Positions 8,458 to 18,225 of a stretch of DNA of 64,000 nucleotides are shown one piece after another. Source of the stretch: Saliterribacillus persicus (lineage in GTDB: Bacteria; Bacillota; Bacilli; Bacillales; Amphibacillaceae); the NCBI RefSeq assembly GCF_003337485.1, contig NZ_QPJJ01000001.1, forward strand, positions 248,001-312,000, written 5' to 3'. A program made the position numbers and the translations under genes. Within the stretch, counting starts at the first letter, position 1. Each line of letters opens with the position of its first letter. The notes under the pieces were generated by a model. It searched no databases. It was not told the origin of the DNA and saw only the letters and a program-made list of their open reading frames with translations.

Positions 8458-10203
8458 TTGAATCAAAAAAAACGTTACACTATAAAAAACAAAATGATTA
8501 TGACATTTATACCATTAACCGTATTCGCCTTACTCATTATTTCATTATCTAGTTTTTTTCTTTACAGTAATTCACTTCAGAATTCTTATGAAAGGTTGGT
8601 GAAGGAAACATTAGTGCAGGTTAACTTCCATCTAGATACTTATCTAAATGATATAGTTCGACTAACACATAGTCCTTATTATAACGATAATATTATGAAA
8701 GTCTTAGAAAATAATTCTAATCTTTCCCCTTTAGATGAATCTACATTAATGGACAAAGAACTTTACACCATTTTAACTACACTTCGCGAGGATATTCAGG
8801 GGGTATATTTCTATCGAAATGATGGGACTATCTTTTCGAAATCTAGGTATAGGATAACAATGGATCCGACTACAAACTATATAGAGAGTGATTGGTTTAA
8901 AAATATTACGCAAACAAAAAAAGAAAAATTTTTTATCAATGAATTAAATATGAGTGGCGTAAATAATCGACCATCCAGAGCATTTTCAGTTGCAAGAGGG
9001 ATTAATCTTTATGATCAGCCAAGCTTGGCTGCTCTAGTTATAGATATTAATTATACTGGTCTTGAAAACATCATAAAAGATGTCGATATTGGAGATCAGT
9101 CCAATATACTAATATTGGATCAGAATAACAATTTGATTATGAGTCAAAATAAACAATTTTTAAGCGCTTTCAACAAAATTGATTTTGACATACCCAGAGT
9201 CCAAGAAATTAATTCAAATAATGAAATACTAATCTCTAATTTTGTTGAATCAAATACATCTGATTGGAAAATTGTAGGTATTGTATCAAGAAAAGAAGTA
9301 TTTATGGACTTAAATGAAATTCAACGATTGATTTTAATTATAGCCGGAATAACCATTTTATTAATTGCTGGTGCATGTATAGTTGTTTCCTACAGAATCA
9401 CCAAGCCTTTATCCAGTTTAAATAGATTGATGAAAGAAGTTAAAAAAGGAAATTATAATATTGCAATGAAAGAAATTAGAAATGATGAAATTGGAGATCT
9501 AGCACGAACGTTTAATGATATGAAATCTAATATAAATCAGTTGGTGCACCAAGTACTTGAAGAGAAATTCAAACAAAAAGAAGCCGAATTAAAAAACTTA
9601 AAATATCAAATTCGACCACATTTCTTATACAATACCCTCGAGTCCATACGCTCTCTTGCAGAAATAAAAGGAAATTTGAATATTGTTGAAATGAGTTCAT
9701 CACTAGGAGCATTCTTGAGGTATAGCATAAAAGAACATAATAATTTTGTCTCTTTTTCGGATGAAATTAATCAGGTCAAGAACTATGTCAACATTCAACA
9801 GCTACGCTTTGGGAGTTTAGGTGTGCAATATAATCTAGATCCAAAAGCATTAAAATGCAAAACAATTCCACTTATCCTGCAACCAATTGTAGAAAATGCC
9901 ATACAACACGGATTTAAAGAAAACATTCATGTTCGGAAAATCATTATAGAAGGACGTGTGCATAATAATGAAACGATTATAATTACAGTAAAAGATAATG
10001 GATTTGGCATAGAAAACGAGAAATTAGAACAGATAAATAATGCCTTGCGAGAAAATAATCACGATGCAAATCAACTTGGTATTGGGTTAAAAAACGTTGA
10101 CTCTCGAATTAAAATGACGTTCGGAGAAAAATTCGGACTTCAGTTAGAAAGCAAAGTCCAAGAAGGAACCACCATTATTTTAATTGTTCCTTATGTTAGT
10201 TGA
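8458..10203 (+). CDS. YesM-type sensor histidine kinase
   Basis: A membrane two-component kinase of 581 residues: TM1 at about 14-38, an extracellular dCache-like sensor region to about 288, TM2 at about 290-312, HAMP (YRITKPLSSLNRLMKEVKKG), a His_kinase domain with IRPHFLYNTLESIR (phospho-acceptor His388) and a GHKL ATPase (N box LQPIVENAIQHGF, G boxes DNGFGI and LGIGLKNVDSR). The start is TTG at 8458, seven bases after AGAGGAAG; an upstream in-frame TTG at 8440 has no well-placed site. Divergent from the first sugar operon and followed by its response regulator. Such kinases usually sense an extracellular sugar or its binding protein; the signal is not visible. Confidence 0.92.
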   Translation: MNQKKRYTIKNKMIMTFIPLTVFALLIISLSSFFLYSNSLQNSYERLVKETLVQVNFHLDTYLNDIVRLTHSPYYNDNIMKVLENNSNLSPLDESTLMDKELYTILTTLREDIQGVYFYRNDGTIFSKSRYRITMDPTTNYIESDWFKNITQTKKEKFFINELNMSGVNNRPSRAFSVARGINLYDQPSLAALVIDINYTGLENIIKDVDIGDQSNILILDQNNNLIMSQNKQFLSAFNKIDFDIPRVQEINSNNEILISNFVESNTSDWKIVGIVSRKEVFMDLNEIQRLILIIAGITILLIAGACIVVSYRITKPLSSLNRLMKEVKKGNYNIAMKEIRNDEIGDLARTFNDMKSNINQLVHQVLEEKFKQKEAELKNLKYQIRPHFLYNTLESIRSLAEIKGNLNIVEMSSSLGAFLRYSIKEHNNFVSFSDEINQVKNYVNIQQLRFGSLGVQYNLDPKALKCKTIPLILQPIVENAIQHGFKENIHVRKIIIEGRVHNNETIIITVKDNGFGIENEKLEQINNALRENNHDANQLGIGLKNVDSRIKMTFGEKFGLQLESKVQEGTTIILIVPYVS

Positions 10204-10323
10204 ATCTGAAAAATTCTTGATTTATAAATTTGATAAAAACAAAATACGAATAAATTCAATTTATTTTCTTCCATATTTACGAACTTTAATAAGTTTTTAA
10301 TAACTTACAAAGGAGATTACGTC

Positions 10324-11328
10324 ATGGCTCATGTCTTAATAGTGGACGATGAAAAATTAATAAGAGACGGAATTCATGCAATGATTAATAGAATTATTCC
10401 TGGACACGAATGTATTTTAGCAGAGAATGGCCAACGTGCACTTGATATTGTGGAATCGAGAAAAATAGATTTAATTATTTCAGATATTAAAATGCCTATT
10501 ATGAATGGTATGGAATTTGCAAATGAACTTGTAAAAAAAGATTTTCGAATACCTTTAATCTTCCTTACGGGTTTGGAAGAATTTAAATTGGTACAGCAGG
10601 CGATGCGATATGGGGTCATCGATTACTTACTCAAGCCCTTAAACGGTGATGAACTAAAAAAAGTCATAAACACTTCACTAGACTACTCACTTAAAAGTGT
10701 CGGTTATGCAATATCTGAAATCACTAAAAATAATATGGAGCAATTTGAATTCGAAATACAAAATTCCTTAGAATCATTGAATAAGCAAGCTACTGAAGGT
10801 TTAATAAATAAAATATTTGATCAAATAGAAAATAAACACTATCTATGCCATGAGCTACAACGTATTATTAATTCCTTTTCAATAAAACACAACATATATG
10901 GTCCGGACTATCAATATCATCACCAACCATTAAATATTAAACAAACTATTCAAATCACTTCAGAATTAATTGATACCTTACAAGAAAATAACAATGAAAG
11001 CTCACTTATAGATATAGCCAAAAGCTATATTAAGCATCATCTTCATGAGCCGCCAACACTAGTAGAGGTATCTGAAGCAGTCCACCTTAACCCAAACTAT
11101 TTTAGTGATTATTTTAAAGAAAAGACAGGAGAATCATTTAGTAAGTACGTAGCACGATTACGGATCGAAAAAGCCAAATCTTTACTGAAGGATACATCTA
11201 TTAAAATAAAAGACGTAGCATCACAAACTGGTTATCATGATATTAAAAATTTCCGAAAAAAATTTAAAAGTACGGTTGGTTTCAGTCCAAATCAATATCG
11301 TAAAAACCATAAACTTCTCTACAAATAA
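10324..11328 (+). CDS. YesN-type response regulator with AraC DNA-binding domain
   Basis: A 334-residue cytoplasmic regulator: receiver domain at 1-120 (acidic pair in VLIVDDEK, phospho-acceptor D54 in IISDIKMPIMNG, conserved Lys in YLLKPL), a variable linker, and two AraC-type helix-turn-helix motifs at about 228-330 (LVEVSEAVHLNPNYFSDYF and IKDVASQTGYHDIKNFRKKF). It is presumably phosphorylated by the kinase encoded 120 bases upstream and activates one or both flanking ABC/GH2 operons. The ATG follows AAAGGAG. Confidence 0.92.
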   Translation: MAHVLIVDDEKLIRDGIHAMINRIIPGHECILAENGQRALDIVESRKIDLIISDIKMPIMNGMEFANELVKKDFRIPLIFLTGLEEFKLVQQAMRYGVIDYLLKPLNGDELKKVINTSLDYSLKSVGYAISEITKNNMEQFEFEIQNSLESLNKQATEGLINKIFDQIENKHYLCHELQRIINSFSIKHNIYGPDYQYHHQPLNIKQTIQITSELIDTLQENNNESSLIDIAKSYIKHHLHEPPTLVEVSEAVHLNPNYFSDYFKEKTGESFSKYVARLRIEKAKSLLKDTSIKIKDVASQTGYHDIKNFRKKFKSTVGFSPNQYRKNHKLLYK

Positions 11329-11385
11329 AATTCAGCAAAATTTTAATACTGTTTCGCGTTTATCAATGAAAGGGTGGTTGAAACG

Positions 11386-11991
11386 ATGAATTTAATGGAA
11401 AGTAGACTATATAGATTTGTTGAATTTTTCATCAATCTTTTATTGCTCAATCTTTTATGGTTAGTTTGTTCATTTCCTGTCATTACTATCGGGCCAGCAA
11501 CTGCGGCACTGTATAGTGTTACTAAAGATTTTATCGAAAAGAAAGAAACTAGAGTAATAAAGCCCTATTTTACTTACTTCAAGGAATTATTTAAGAAAAG
11601 TCTTTTTATTGGTCTTGTTGTTCCAATATTAATTATTGCTCTGATTATTAATTTTATATATGTATTAAATTATGATAACTTATTACTACTTACATTCTTT
11701 CTTACGTTCTCCCTACTCGTTGTAGCAATGGCTACTTTTATCTTTCCGATCATGAGTATCTATAAATTTACATTGATAGAATTAATCAAGAATTCATTAC
11801 TTTTTTCTATATTATTTCTACCAGTTTCTCTTTTGAACGTATCTATACTAATAAGTTTGGCCTTTGCGACGTTAAGATTCCCAATAATGATATTTATTAA
11901 TATATCTCTTTCCTCATTTTTAATTTACCTATTGTGCAAAAAAGCTTTTAGCATAGCAGAGGATCGGAGAATCATTCAGATTAAAGCATAA
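11386..11991 (+). CDS. yesL: YesL family membrane protein (DUF624)
   Basis: A 201-residue integral membrane protein with about five hydrophobic segments. The N-terminus SRLYRFVEFFINLLLLNLLW and the PVITIGPATAALYSV segment are typical of DUF624/YesL. These proteins occur almost exclusively beside YesM/YesN kinases and sugar ABC transporters; their biochemical role is unknown. I chose ATG 11386, with AAAGGGTGG eight bases upstream, over the in-frame GTG at 11374. It closes the three-gene plus-strand cluster. Confidence 0.82.
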   Translation: MNLMESRLYRFVEFFINLLLLNLLWLVCSFPVITIGPATAALYSVTKDFIEKKETRVIKPYFTYFKELFKKSLFIGLVVPILIIALIINFIYVLNYDNLLLLTFFLTFSLLVVAMATFIFPIMSIYKFTLIELIKNSLLFSILFLPVSLLNVSILISLAFATLRFPIMIFINISLSSFLIYLLCKKAFSIAEDRRIIQIKA

Positions 11992-12157
11992 AGAACACCC
12001 CAAAATAAATTTTCACACTGATTTTCAAGCTAAACACTCTATATTTAAGTATCGACTATTTTACAAAGCTGTCGGAATAAAAATTAAATTAATTTTATTT
12101 TTGTATTTTTCGTTTTGCGCTTAAATTTAGAAACACACCTTTATTAGACTTGTTTAT

Positions 12158-13153
12158 TTAAGTGTACAGCTTCCTTGAACTGACAATACTAATCAAAAAA
12201 CCAATTATAAACAACAATATTACGCTAAACAACAGTCCAATCCATGGCCCTAATATCATCCCACTAAGCGTGTCATCTAAAGAAAAAATGAATACATTAC
12301 TTATAACCAAATAAAATAAAGTATTTTGGCCCATCACCTTTAAGAAAATAAATTCGATTTTCTGTCTTTCTAAAAACTTGCAAAGTAAATAATACATATA
12401 CAAGAAAAAAGCCGACCCAACTAACCAATAAATAGAAGGTGGAAACCTCATCGGAAGTTGAAAATCATTCCGAATAAGGTAGTAAAAAAATAAAGCTGTC
12501 CCTAAAATAGAACCAATAAAATATTTCCATATAAAAACTATTTTGTAATTCGCAAAATAGATGCCAATTAAATAGAATGGCAGATATTGCACTACTGGAA
12601 ATACCGGAAATAATTCTGTGCCAATAAATAATCCTAAATAAGATGATTGAATAAGGCTATAATCAATGAAGGAAGTCATCAAAAACAGAAATACAAGTGC
12701 CCACAAAAGCAGTGGCTTCCCCTTTATCCAATTGATAAAAGGAAATAGAACTAACCCCATTAGCATAATTAACGAAAAGGATAGTAAAAATTCTGACCAA
12801 CCCGGAATCACCTGCAACAAGATAATCGGTAGAATTGTTGCGATGTCCAAAGACATGTCATCTACATACACCTGAAAAGCTAGACCAGAAATATAAAAAG
12901 CTAATAATGTCTTCATCCCAGTAACTAACAATTTCACACGCACCTTAGAAAACGATTTTCTATAGTAAGCCAACTCATTCACATAACCAAAACAAAAGAT
13001 AAAGCCTGAAAAAGTAACTAAATTGAAAAACTCCATACTAAATCTAGTATTCGGATAAATGCTTACATCACTAAAAAATTGCAATACATGCGTATAAATC
13101 ATTCCAATAACCAATAGACCTTTAAAGTAATCCATTGCATAATCTCGTTTCAC
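12158..13153 (-). CDS. Acyltransferase family membrane protein
   Basis: A 331-residue polytopic membrane protein, nine to ten hydrophobic segments. The N-terminal RDYAMDYFKGLLVIGMIYTHVLQFF matches the start of acyltransferase-3/OpgC-like proteins, where an Arg/Asp and a His in the first helices bind the acyl donor. Such enzymes O-acylate exported carbohydrate. GTG start with GAGGGTGAG upstream. It follows the second GH2 gene after a strong hairpin, so it may be only partly co-transcribed. Specific substrate unknown; DUF1624-type transferases are a close alternative. Confidence 0.6.
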   Translation of the reverse strand: MKRDYAMDYFKGLLVIGMIYTHVLQFFSDVSIYPNTRFSMEFFNLVTFSGFIFCFGYVNELAYYRKSFSKVRVKLLVTGMKTLLAFYISGLAFQVYVDDMSLDIATILPIILLQVIPGWSEFLLSFSLIMLMGLVLFPFINWIKGKPLLLWALVFLFLMTSFIDYSLIQSSYLGLFIGTELFPVFPVVQYLPFYLIGIYFANYKIVFIWKYFIGSILGTALFFYYLIRNDFQLPMRFPPSIYWLVGSAFFLYMYYLLCKFLERQKIEFIFLKVMGQNTLFYLVISNVFIFSLDDTLSGMILGPWIGLLFSVILLFIIGFLISIVSSRKLYT

Positions 13154-13190
13154 ATGCTCACCCTCTATTTTAACTATTTTTAATTGAACA

Positions 13191-13223
13191 AGGGGTTGTT
13201 CATAAATCTAATGAACAACCCCT
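13191..13223 (-). terminator. Strong hairpin after the second GH2 gene
   Basis: A perfect 13-bp stem (13191-13203 with 13211-13223) closes a 7-base loop 18 bases after the GH2 stop codon. Neither side has a clean U-run, so termination may be partial; it separates the GH2 operon from the acyltransferase gene. Confidence 0.6.
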
Positions 13224-13241
13224 CTAGTCTTTACCAATTAT

Positions 13242-15005
13242 TTATGCATCATTGATTTTCTTTATTTTCTCCATGTCGATTTTTGGTGTGCGATCTTCAT
13301 TTAACAGTCCGTTTATTTCCTGTTGCACATCTGTGGTTTGTGTATAACAGTAACCAGATATATATGGAATATCTTTAATTGCATCAGTAATATCTTTGTA
13401 TCTATTCAAAAATTCCTCTTCTGAGTCAACTTGATTTCCATAACCCCAGCCATTTCCTTCATTAAATGCAATACCGCCATACTCAGTTAGTATTACTGGT
13501 TGCCCTTTATATTCATAGCCATTTGCAAAGGCATATTTCTGATTATTGTGTGGGATCTTATTCCCGAGAATATTATCTTTATCTTTATAACGATCGTAAA
13601 AGATTTTTCCTACTTCTTCATAATCATGAAGCGCTATAATATCAGAGATCGTGTGCTCCCAGCCATCATTTACGATGACCGGTCTCTCGGAATCGATTGC
13701 TTTACTCAAGTAGTAGATTGATTCAGTAAAAGCTTGCTGTTTTTTATCCGTTAAAATATTTGGAATACCCCATGACTCGTTAAACGGTACCCACGTAATG
13801 ATACATGGATGGTTATAGTTTTGTTGCATAACTTCCAGCCATTGCTTCGTAAAGTTCTCTACAGCTTCATCAGAAAATTCATAGGTTGCTGCCATTTCAG
13901 ACCATACTAACAAGCCTTTTTTGTCACACCAGTATAAAAAGCGATCATCTTCTATTTTTTGATGTTTTCGTACACCATTAAAACCCATTGCCATGGTTTT
14001 ATCAATATCTTCTAGCATTGCTTCATCGGAAGGTGGTGTAAGCATAGTTTCTGTCCAGTACCCTTGATCTAATAATAATTTCTGATAGATAGGGCGATTA
14101 TTAAGCAGCACCTGTCCATCCTTCGTGGATACTTTTCTCATACCAAAATAGGATGTCACTTCATCGACTACTTCATCATTCTTTAATAATCGATATTCTA
14201 CATCATACAAATTTGGCTGCTCTGGGGACCATAACATCACTTTCCATTCGTGCATTTCGGACAATAACTCCACTTCCATATTTGCATTTGCACGAGTAGG
14301 TGTTATAGAAACCTTTTTCACCAATTGCCCGTTAAATGTAATCTTGGTGTCTATTCTATATGAGTCATCTATTTCACCGTTTAGTTTATATTCAAATGCT
14401 ACGGAGTTATGATCAATGTTTGGCGTAACCTTAACATTATCAATGCTCCTGGTATGGACGAATTCTAACCATACAGTCTGCCAAATACCTGTATTTTGTA
14501 CATACCAACAACCAAAGTTTTCATCCATCCACCGTTGTTTACCTCTTGGTTGAAAACAGCTATTGCTATCTTCCACCTTAACGACTAATTCATTTTTTTC
14601 GGTTATATTCACCGCATTGGTAATATCAAATGAAAAAGCAGCATTTCCCCCCGCATGTTCCCCTATAAAAGAACCATTTATCCATACTTTTGTTAGATAA
14701 TCTGAAGCTTGAAATCTTAATAACACCCTTTTATCCTTTTCTTTTTCTGGAATATCGAAGTCTCTCTTATACCAAATATATGGATGGAATTTTTCCTCGC
14801 CAATACCACTTGCCTTTGTTTCATAAGTAAATGGCACTTTGATATCGGTAGAAAAGGACGGCTGTGCATACCAGTTTTCGCTTTCTCCTCTATTTTGATC
14901 ATCAAATGCAAATTTCCAGTTTCCATTCAAATTTGACCAAGATTCGCGAACATATTGAGGTCTTGGATATTCTGTACGTTCGTATGTTGTATTATTTGCT
15001 GTCAT
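13242..15005 (-). CDS. Glycoside hydrolase family 2 (short form)
   Basis: A 587-residue cytoplasmic enzyme with jelly-roll sugar-binding domain (about 20-185; WYVQNTGIWQTVWLEF), Ig-like domain (about 186-290) and a TIM barrel (about 291-587) that ends the protein. Acid/base E410 sits in TWVPFNESWG, nucleophile E508 in VILTEYGGIAF. It lacks the extra C-terminal domains of the longer GH2 at 2600-4933, so it probably handles a different linkage or substrate. Last core gene of the second ABC operon; ATG follows AAAGGAG. Activity (galactosidase, glucuronidase or other) cannot be fixed from sequence. Confidence 0.9.
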   Translation of the reverse strand: MTANNTTYERTEYPRPQYVRESWSNLNGNWKFAFDDQNRGESENWYAQPSFSTDIKVPFTYETKASGIGEEKFHPYIWYKRDFDIPEKEKDKRVLLRFQASDYLTKVWINGSFIGEHAGGNAAFSFDITNAVNITEKNELVVKVEDSNSCFQPRGKQRWMDENFGCWYVQNTGIWQTVWLEFVHTRSIDNVKVTPNIDHNSVAFEYKLNGEIDDSYRIDTKITFNGQLVKKVSITPTRANANMEVELLSEMHEWKVMLWSPEQPNLYDVEYRLLKNDEVVDEVTSYFGMRKVSTKDGQVLLNNRPIYQKLLLDQGYWTETMLTPPSDEAMLEDIDKTMAMGFNGVRKHQKIEDDRFLYWCDKKGLLVWSEMAATYEFSDEAVENFTKQWLEVMQQNYNHPCIITWVPFNESWGIPNILTDKKQQAFTESIYYLSKAIDSERPVIVNDGWEHTISDIIALHDYEEVGKIFYDRYKDKDNILGNKIPHNNQKYAFANGYEYKGQPVILTEYGGIAFNEGNGWGYGNQVDSEEEFLNRYKDITDAIKDIPYISGYCYTQTTDVQQEINGLLNEDRTPKIDMEKIKKINDA

Positions 15006-15020
15006 GTTATTTCTCTCCTT

Positions 15021-15884
15021 TTATCCTTTAATTCCTGTAAAACTTATTCCTTTTACTATTTGCTTCTCAAAAATGAGAAATGCTACGATCACAGGTATGG
15101 ATGCAATCGCATTGGCTGTCATTGGTTCTACGTATGCCTGCGAATAATTTGAATTAAAAACAGGCAAGCCCACTGGTAATGTATACAATGTTTCAGAAAG
15201 TATCGATAAGTACGGCCATAGGAAATTGTTCCAAGAACCGATAAATGTAAAAATACCGATAGCAGCCATCGCAGGTTTTGCTAATGGTAAGACAATTTTA
15301 TAAAATAATTTAAAATAGGAGCATCCATCGATAGTGGCACTCTCTATTATTTCCTGTGGAACACCATCAAAAAAGCTTTTTAAAATAATGACACCTAAGG
15401 GAGAGGCAATCATTGGAAGAATCAACCCTGCATAACTATCAATCATATTAAGATTTTTCACAATCTCATACAGCGGAATAATAGTTGCTTCGCCTGGAAT
15501 CATTAGTCCAAGTAAGAAAAAGATGTAAATAGTATTTTTAAATCGGAATTTCATCTGTGATATGGCGAAAGCTGCTAAAGCTGTGATAAACAAAGTAAGG
15601 ATAGTTGTAATGGTTGCCACGAATAAACTATTCCAAAGCCATTTCAAAATCAAACTGTTCATGATTAAATCTATATAATTTGAAAATGTATACGGAGGTG
15701 CAAACCATTCAAAAGGATTGGTTGTAGTAAACCCATCTGGTTTAATCGATACAAATAACATCCAAATAATCGGAAATATAAAAATTACGGCAACTCCCAA
15801 TCCAATAGCAATTTTTAAACTTCGAAATGGGTCTCGCTTTTTCTCCAAAATTTTAGCTCTTTTCTTCCTACTATTTTCAGCCAT
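15021..15884 (-). CDS. Carbohydrate ABC transporter permease (MalG type), second operon
   Basis: A 287-residue six-helix permease after a basic N-terminus (first helix about 25-47). EAA loop IIESATIDGCSYFKLFYKIVLP and C-terminal IVKGISFTGIKG are diagnostic of MalG-type sugar permeases. Its ATG immediately follows the TAA of the MalF-type gene, with GGAGGGG inside the end of that gene, so translation is tightly coupled. Partner of the permease and binding protein encoded upstream. Confidence 0.93.
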   Translation of the reverse strand: MAENSRKKRAKILEKKRDPFRSLKIAIGLGVAVIFIFPIIWMLFVSIKPDGFTTTNPFEWFAPPYTFSNYIDLIMNSLILKWLWNSLFVATITTILTLFITALAAFAISQMKFRFKNTIYIFFLLGLMIPGEATIIPLYEIVKNLNMIDSYAGLILPMIASPLGVIILKSFFDGVPQEIIESATIDGCSYFKLFYKIVLPLAKPAMAAIGIFTFIGSWNNFLWPYLSILSETLYTLPVGLPVFNSNYSQAYVEPMTANAIASIPVIVAFLIFEKQIVKGISFTGIKG

Positions 15885-16766
15885 TTAATTCCCCTCCGAT
15901 CTTTGGCTTTTAAGCTGCACGATTGAAAGCACTAGCAGGATAAAAAATAATGCATAGGACATTGCCGCCGCATATCCTAAATTATTTTTTGTGAACCCGA
16001 CTTCGTAAATGTATTGAATCAAAGGACGAGTAGAACCACTCGGACCACCACCGGTAATTAAAAGAATTTGTGCAAACACTTTATAAGAGGCAAGAATTTG
16101 CAATAATAATATCACTCGGCCTATAGGTATTAATTGTGGAAATGTAATATATCGAAATTGTTCCCACCTTGTAGCTCCATCAATTTCACTCGCCTCATAC
16201 AAAGATTCTGGGATATCCTGCAAACTAGCCAAAAACAAAATCATATTAAAACCAACTGTCCACCATAGAGTAACGACAACAATACTAACCCAAGCTAATA
16301 CTTTGTCAGCCATCCAGAATGGTTCTGCCTCAATTCCTATTAAATGAAGCACACTATTTATTAGACCGTTATAAGGTTGAAGCATAAAAATAGCTAAAAA
16401 TGAGATTACTGCGACAGATAAGATACTAGGTAAGAAAAAAGATCCTCTGAGAAAGGTTTGGAATTTTGTATTTAAATTAGCTAGTAAAGCTAAACCTAAT
16501 GCTAACGCAACCATCGTTGGCGTCGTTAAGATTACAAATAACGTTGTATTCCATAAACTGTCCCAAAAAAATTGATCCCCGATCATATCTTTATAGTTTT
16601 CTAACCTAACAAATTCTAGTTTTCTAACCAAATTCCAATCATATAAACTCATTTCTAATCCCTTAAGAATAGGGAATATAGTGAAAATCATATATGCAAT
16701 AAAAAAAGGCAGTAAAAAAGGAATAGCTCTCAGATCTTGCATCCATGCTTTTCTCTTTGAATTCAT
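15885..16766 (-). CDS. Carbohydrate ABC transporter permease (MalF type), second operon
   Basis: A 293-residue inner-membrane permease with six helices and the EAA loop SLYEASEIDGATRWEQFRYITFP (about 185-207). The start ATG has AAAGGAG nine bases upstream. It lies between the binding-protein gene, from which it is separated by a hairpin, and the directly abutting MalG-type gene. The ATPase is not encoded in this window. Confidence 0.93.
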   Translation of the reverse strand: MNSKRKAWMQDLRAIPFLLPFFIAYMIFTIFPILKGLEMSLYDWNLVRKLEFVRLENYKDMIGDQFFWDSLWNTTLFVILTTPTMVALALGLALLANLNTKFQTFLRGSFFLPSILSVAVISFLAIFMLQPYNGLINSVLHLIGIEAEPFWMADKVLAWVSIVVVTLWWTVGFNMILFLASLQDIPESLYEASEIDGATRWEQFRYITFPQLIPIGRVILLLQILASYKVFAQILLITGGGPSGSTRPLIQYIYEVGFTKNNLGYAAAMSYALFFILLVLSIVQLKSQRSEGN

Positions 16767-16798
16767 GACAAGACTCCTTTAAATAGAATAGATATGGA

Positions 16799-16838
16799 AG
16801 TGGATGTCTGTGAACCCTTACTATATTAGACATCCACT
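16799..16838 (-). terminator. Intercistronic hairpin after second binding-protein gene
   Basis: A perfect 11-bp stem (16799-16809 with 16828-16838) between the binding-protein stop codon and the MalF-type start. No U-run follows. It occupies the same operon position as the hairpin at 6946-6981, suggesting both operons use it to raise binding-protein mRNA relative to permease mRNA. Confidence 0.6.
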
Positions 16839-16848
16839 AATTAAAACC

Positions 16849-18144
16849 TTATTCAATCAGATCTTTTATTTCTGTCTCTATAGAAGAAAATGCCTCTTCT
16901 ACCCCTACTTCCCCAGACCAAATGGAATCGAGATTTCTAGTAATAATTTCTTCTATACCACGAGCATAAATATTTCTGTCAACAAAATTAACGTAATCTG
17001 CAACTTCTGCGTAGTCACTTCTATACGGCAATTCTTGGAACTCCTCAGATTCAATCACGGAATCTTTGGAAGGAATATGTCCAGCTTCAGCCCACATTGC
17101 TCCATTATCCGTAGCAAATTTCATGAATTCAACTGCACCTTTTTGCACTTCTGTGTCTGCATCTTCATAATAAGGTAAGATTAATGTATGAGAACTAGCC
17201 CAAGTAGCTTGTTCACCAAACACATTAGGAATTGGCAATGGAGTGAATTCTAAATCTTCCGTTGTTTCCCATATGCCAGTTGCCCACACACCTGTTGTAG
17301 TTGTCGCGGCATTGCCTGATTGAAACTCGGAGTAAAAATCAGCTATATTTAATGGAATAATTTCATGTTCTTGATATAAGCTTTGTACATATTCAGCTGC
17401 TTTTTTTGCTTTTTCTAAGTCAATATCATATGTTGGATTTTCAAGATTATCCTCCGTTAGGATATGATCGCCGCCAAGTTGTGAATACATTGCCCACCAC
17501 AACCAATAGGGATCGCTCCCTGTCGACGAGAATGAAAATGGTATTTTTTCTTCTGGTAATTTCTCATCTAAAGTTTTAAAGAATTCTATATATCCTTCTG
17601 GTGATTCTTCGATATCAATTGATCCGTCATCATTCATCAGTCCAGCTTCTTCTACTAATTCATTGTTTACATACATAATTTGTGCATGTGTGTCAATCGG
17701 AATTGCAAAATGCTGATTCTCATAAACTGTCGCATCTAAAATATTTTGGTTAAATTCCTCCCAGCTTACGCCAACGTCAGCTGCTATATCGGTCATATCA
17801 ACCACCAAGCCTTGACTCACTAGTTCTGGTAAAACATGTGAGTGTGAGATAGCTAAATCTGGACCCTTCCCTGCACCGATGCTCGTTAGTAATTTTGTAT
17901 AATACTCTTCGAATTCCTGCATAACATTATTTACATAATATTCGTCTTGGCTTTCATTAAAGGCATCAACAGTTTCTTCCATGTATTCTGCATCACCACC
18001 ACCGAATAAATTCCACATCACTACTTCTGTAGTACCTTCAGGTAATTCTACTTCTGGCGCAACCTCTTCAGATCCACCAGACCCAGAGCAAGCAGTTAAA
18101 ACTAGTAATAAGGACAACAACAAAAATAAAAACGTCTTTTTCAT
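16849..18144 (-). CDS. Extracellular sugar-binding lipoprotein of ABC importer, second operon
   Basis: A 431-residue lipoprotein: signal peptide with long Leu-rich core and lipobox LTAC (Cys at about residue 19), a Gly/Ser linker, then a type-1 solute-binding fold (EVVMWNLFGGGDAEYMEETVDAF; GAGKGPDLAISHSHVLP). Very acidic, as for the first binding protein. I chose ATG 18144, with AGGAGGAG six bases upstream, rather than the 11-codon longer frame starting at 18177. First gene of the second operon, with a good promoter upstream. Ligand unknown. Confidence 0.92.
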   Translation of the reverse strand: MKKTFLFLLLSLLLVLTACSGSGGSEEVAPEVELPEGTTEVVMWNLFGGGDAEYMEETVDAFNESQDEYYVNNVMQEFEEYYTKLLTSIGAGKGPDLAISHSHVLPELVSQGLVVDMTDIAADVGVSWEEFNQNILDATVYENQHFAIPIDTHAQIMYVNNELVEEAGLMNDDGSIDIEESPEGYIEFFKTLDEKLPEEKIPFSFSSTGSDPYWLWWAMYSQLGGDHILTEDNLENPTYDIDLEKAKKAAEYVQSLYQEHEIIPLNIADFYSEFQSGNAATTTTGVWATGIWETTEDLEFTPLPIPNVFGEQATWASSHTLILPYYEDADTEVQKGAVEFMKFATDNGAMWAEAGHIPSKDSVIESEEFQELPYRSDYAEVADYVNFVDRNIYARGIEEIITRNLDSIWSGEVGVEEAFSSIETEIKDLIE

Positions 18145-18225
18145 GAATGACTCCTCCTTTTTTTTAACAATAGGCATATATTACAATAATCTTGTATTAA
18201 AACAACATACTTATAATATAAACCA

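Noticed and set aside
16804-17178. 124-codon plus-strand frame
   Set aside because: Antisense to the second sugar-binding protein gene.
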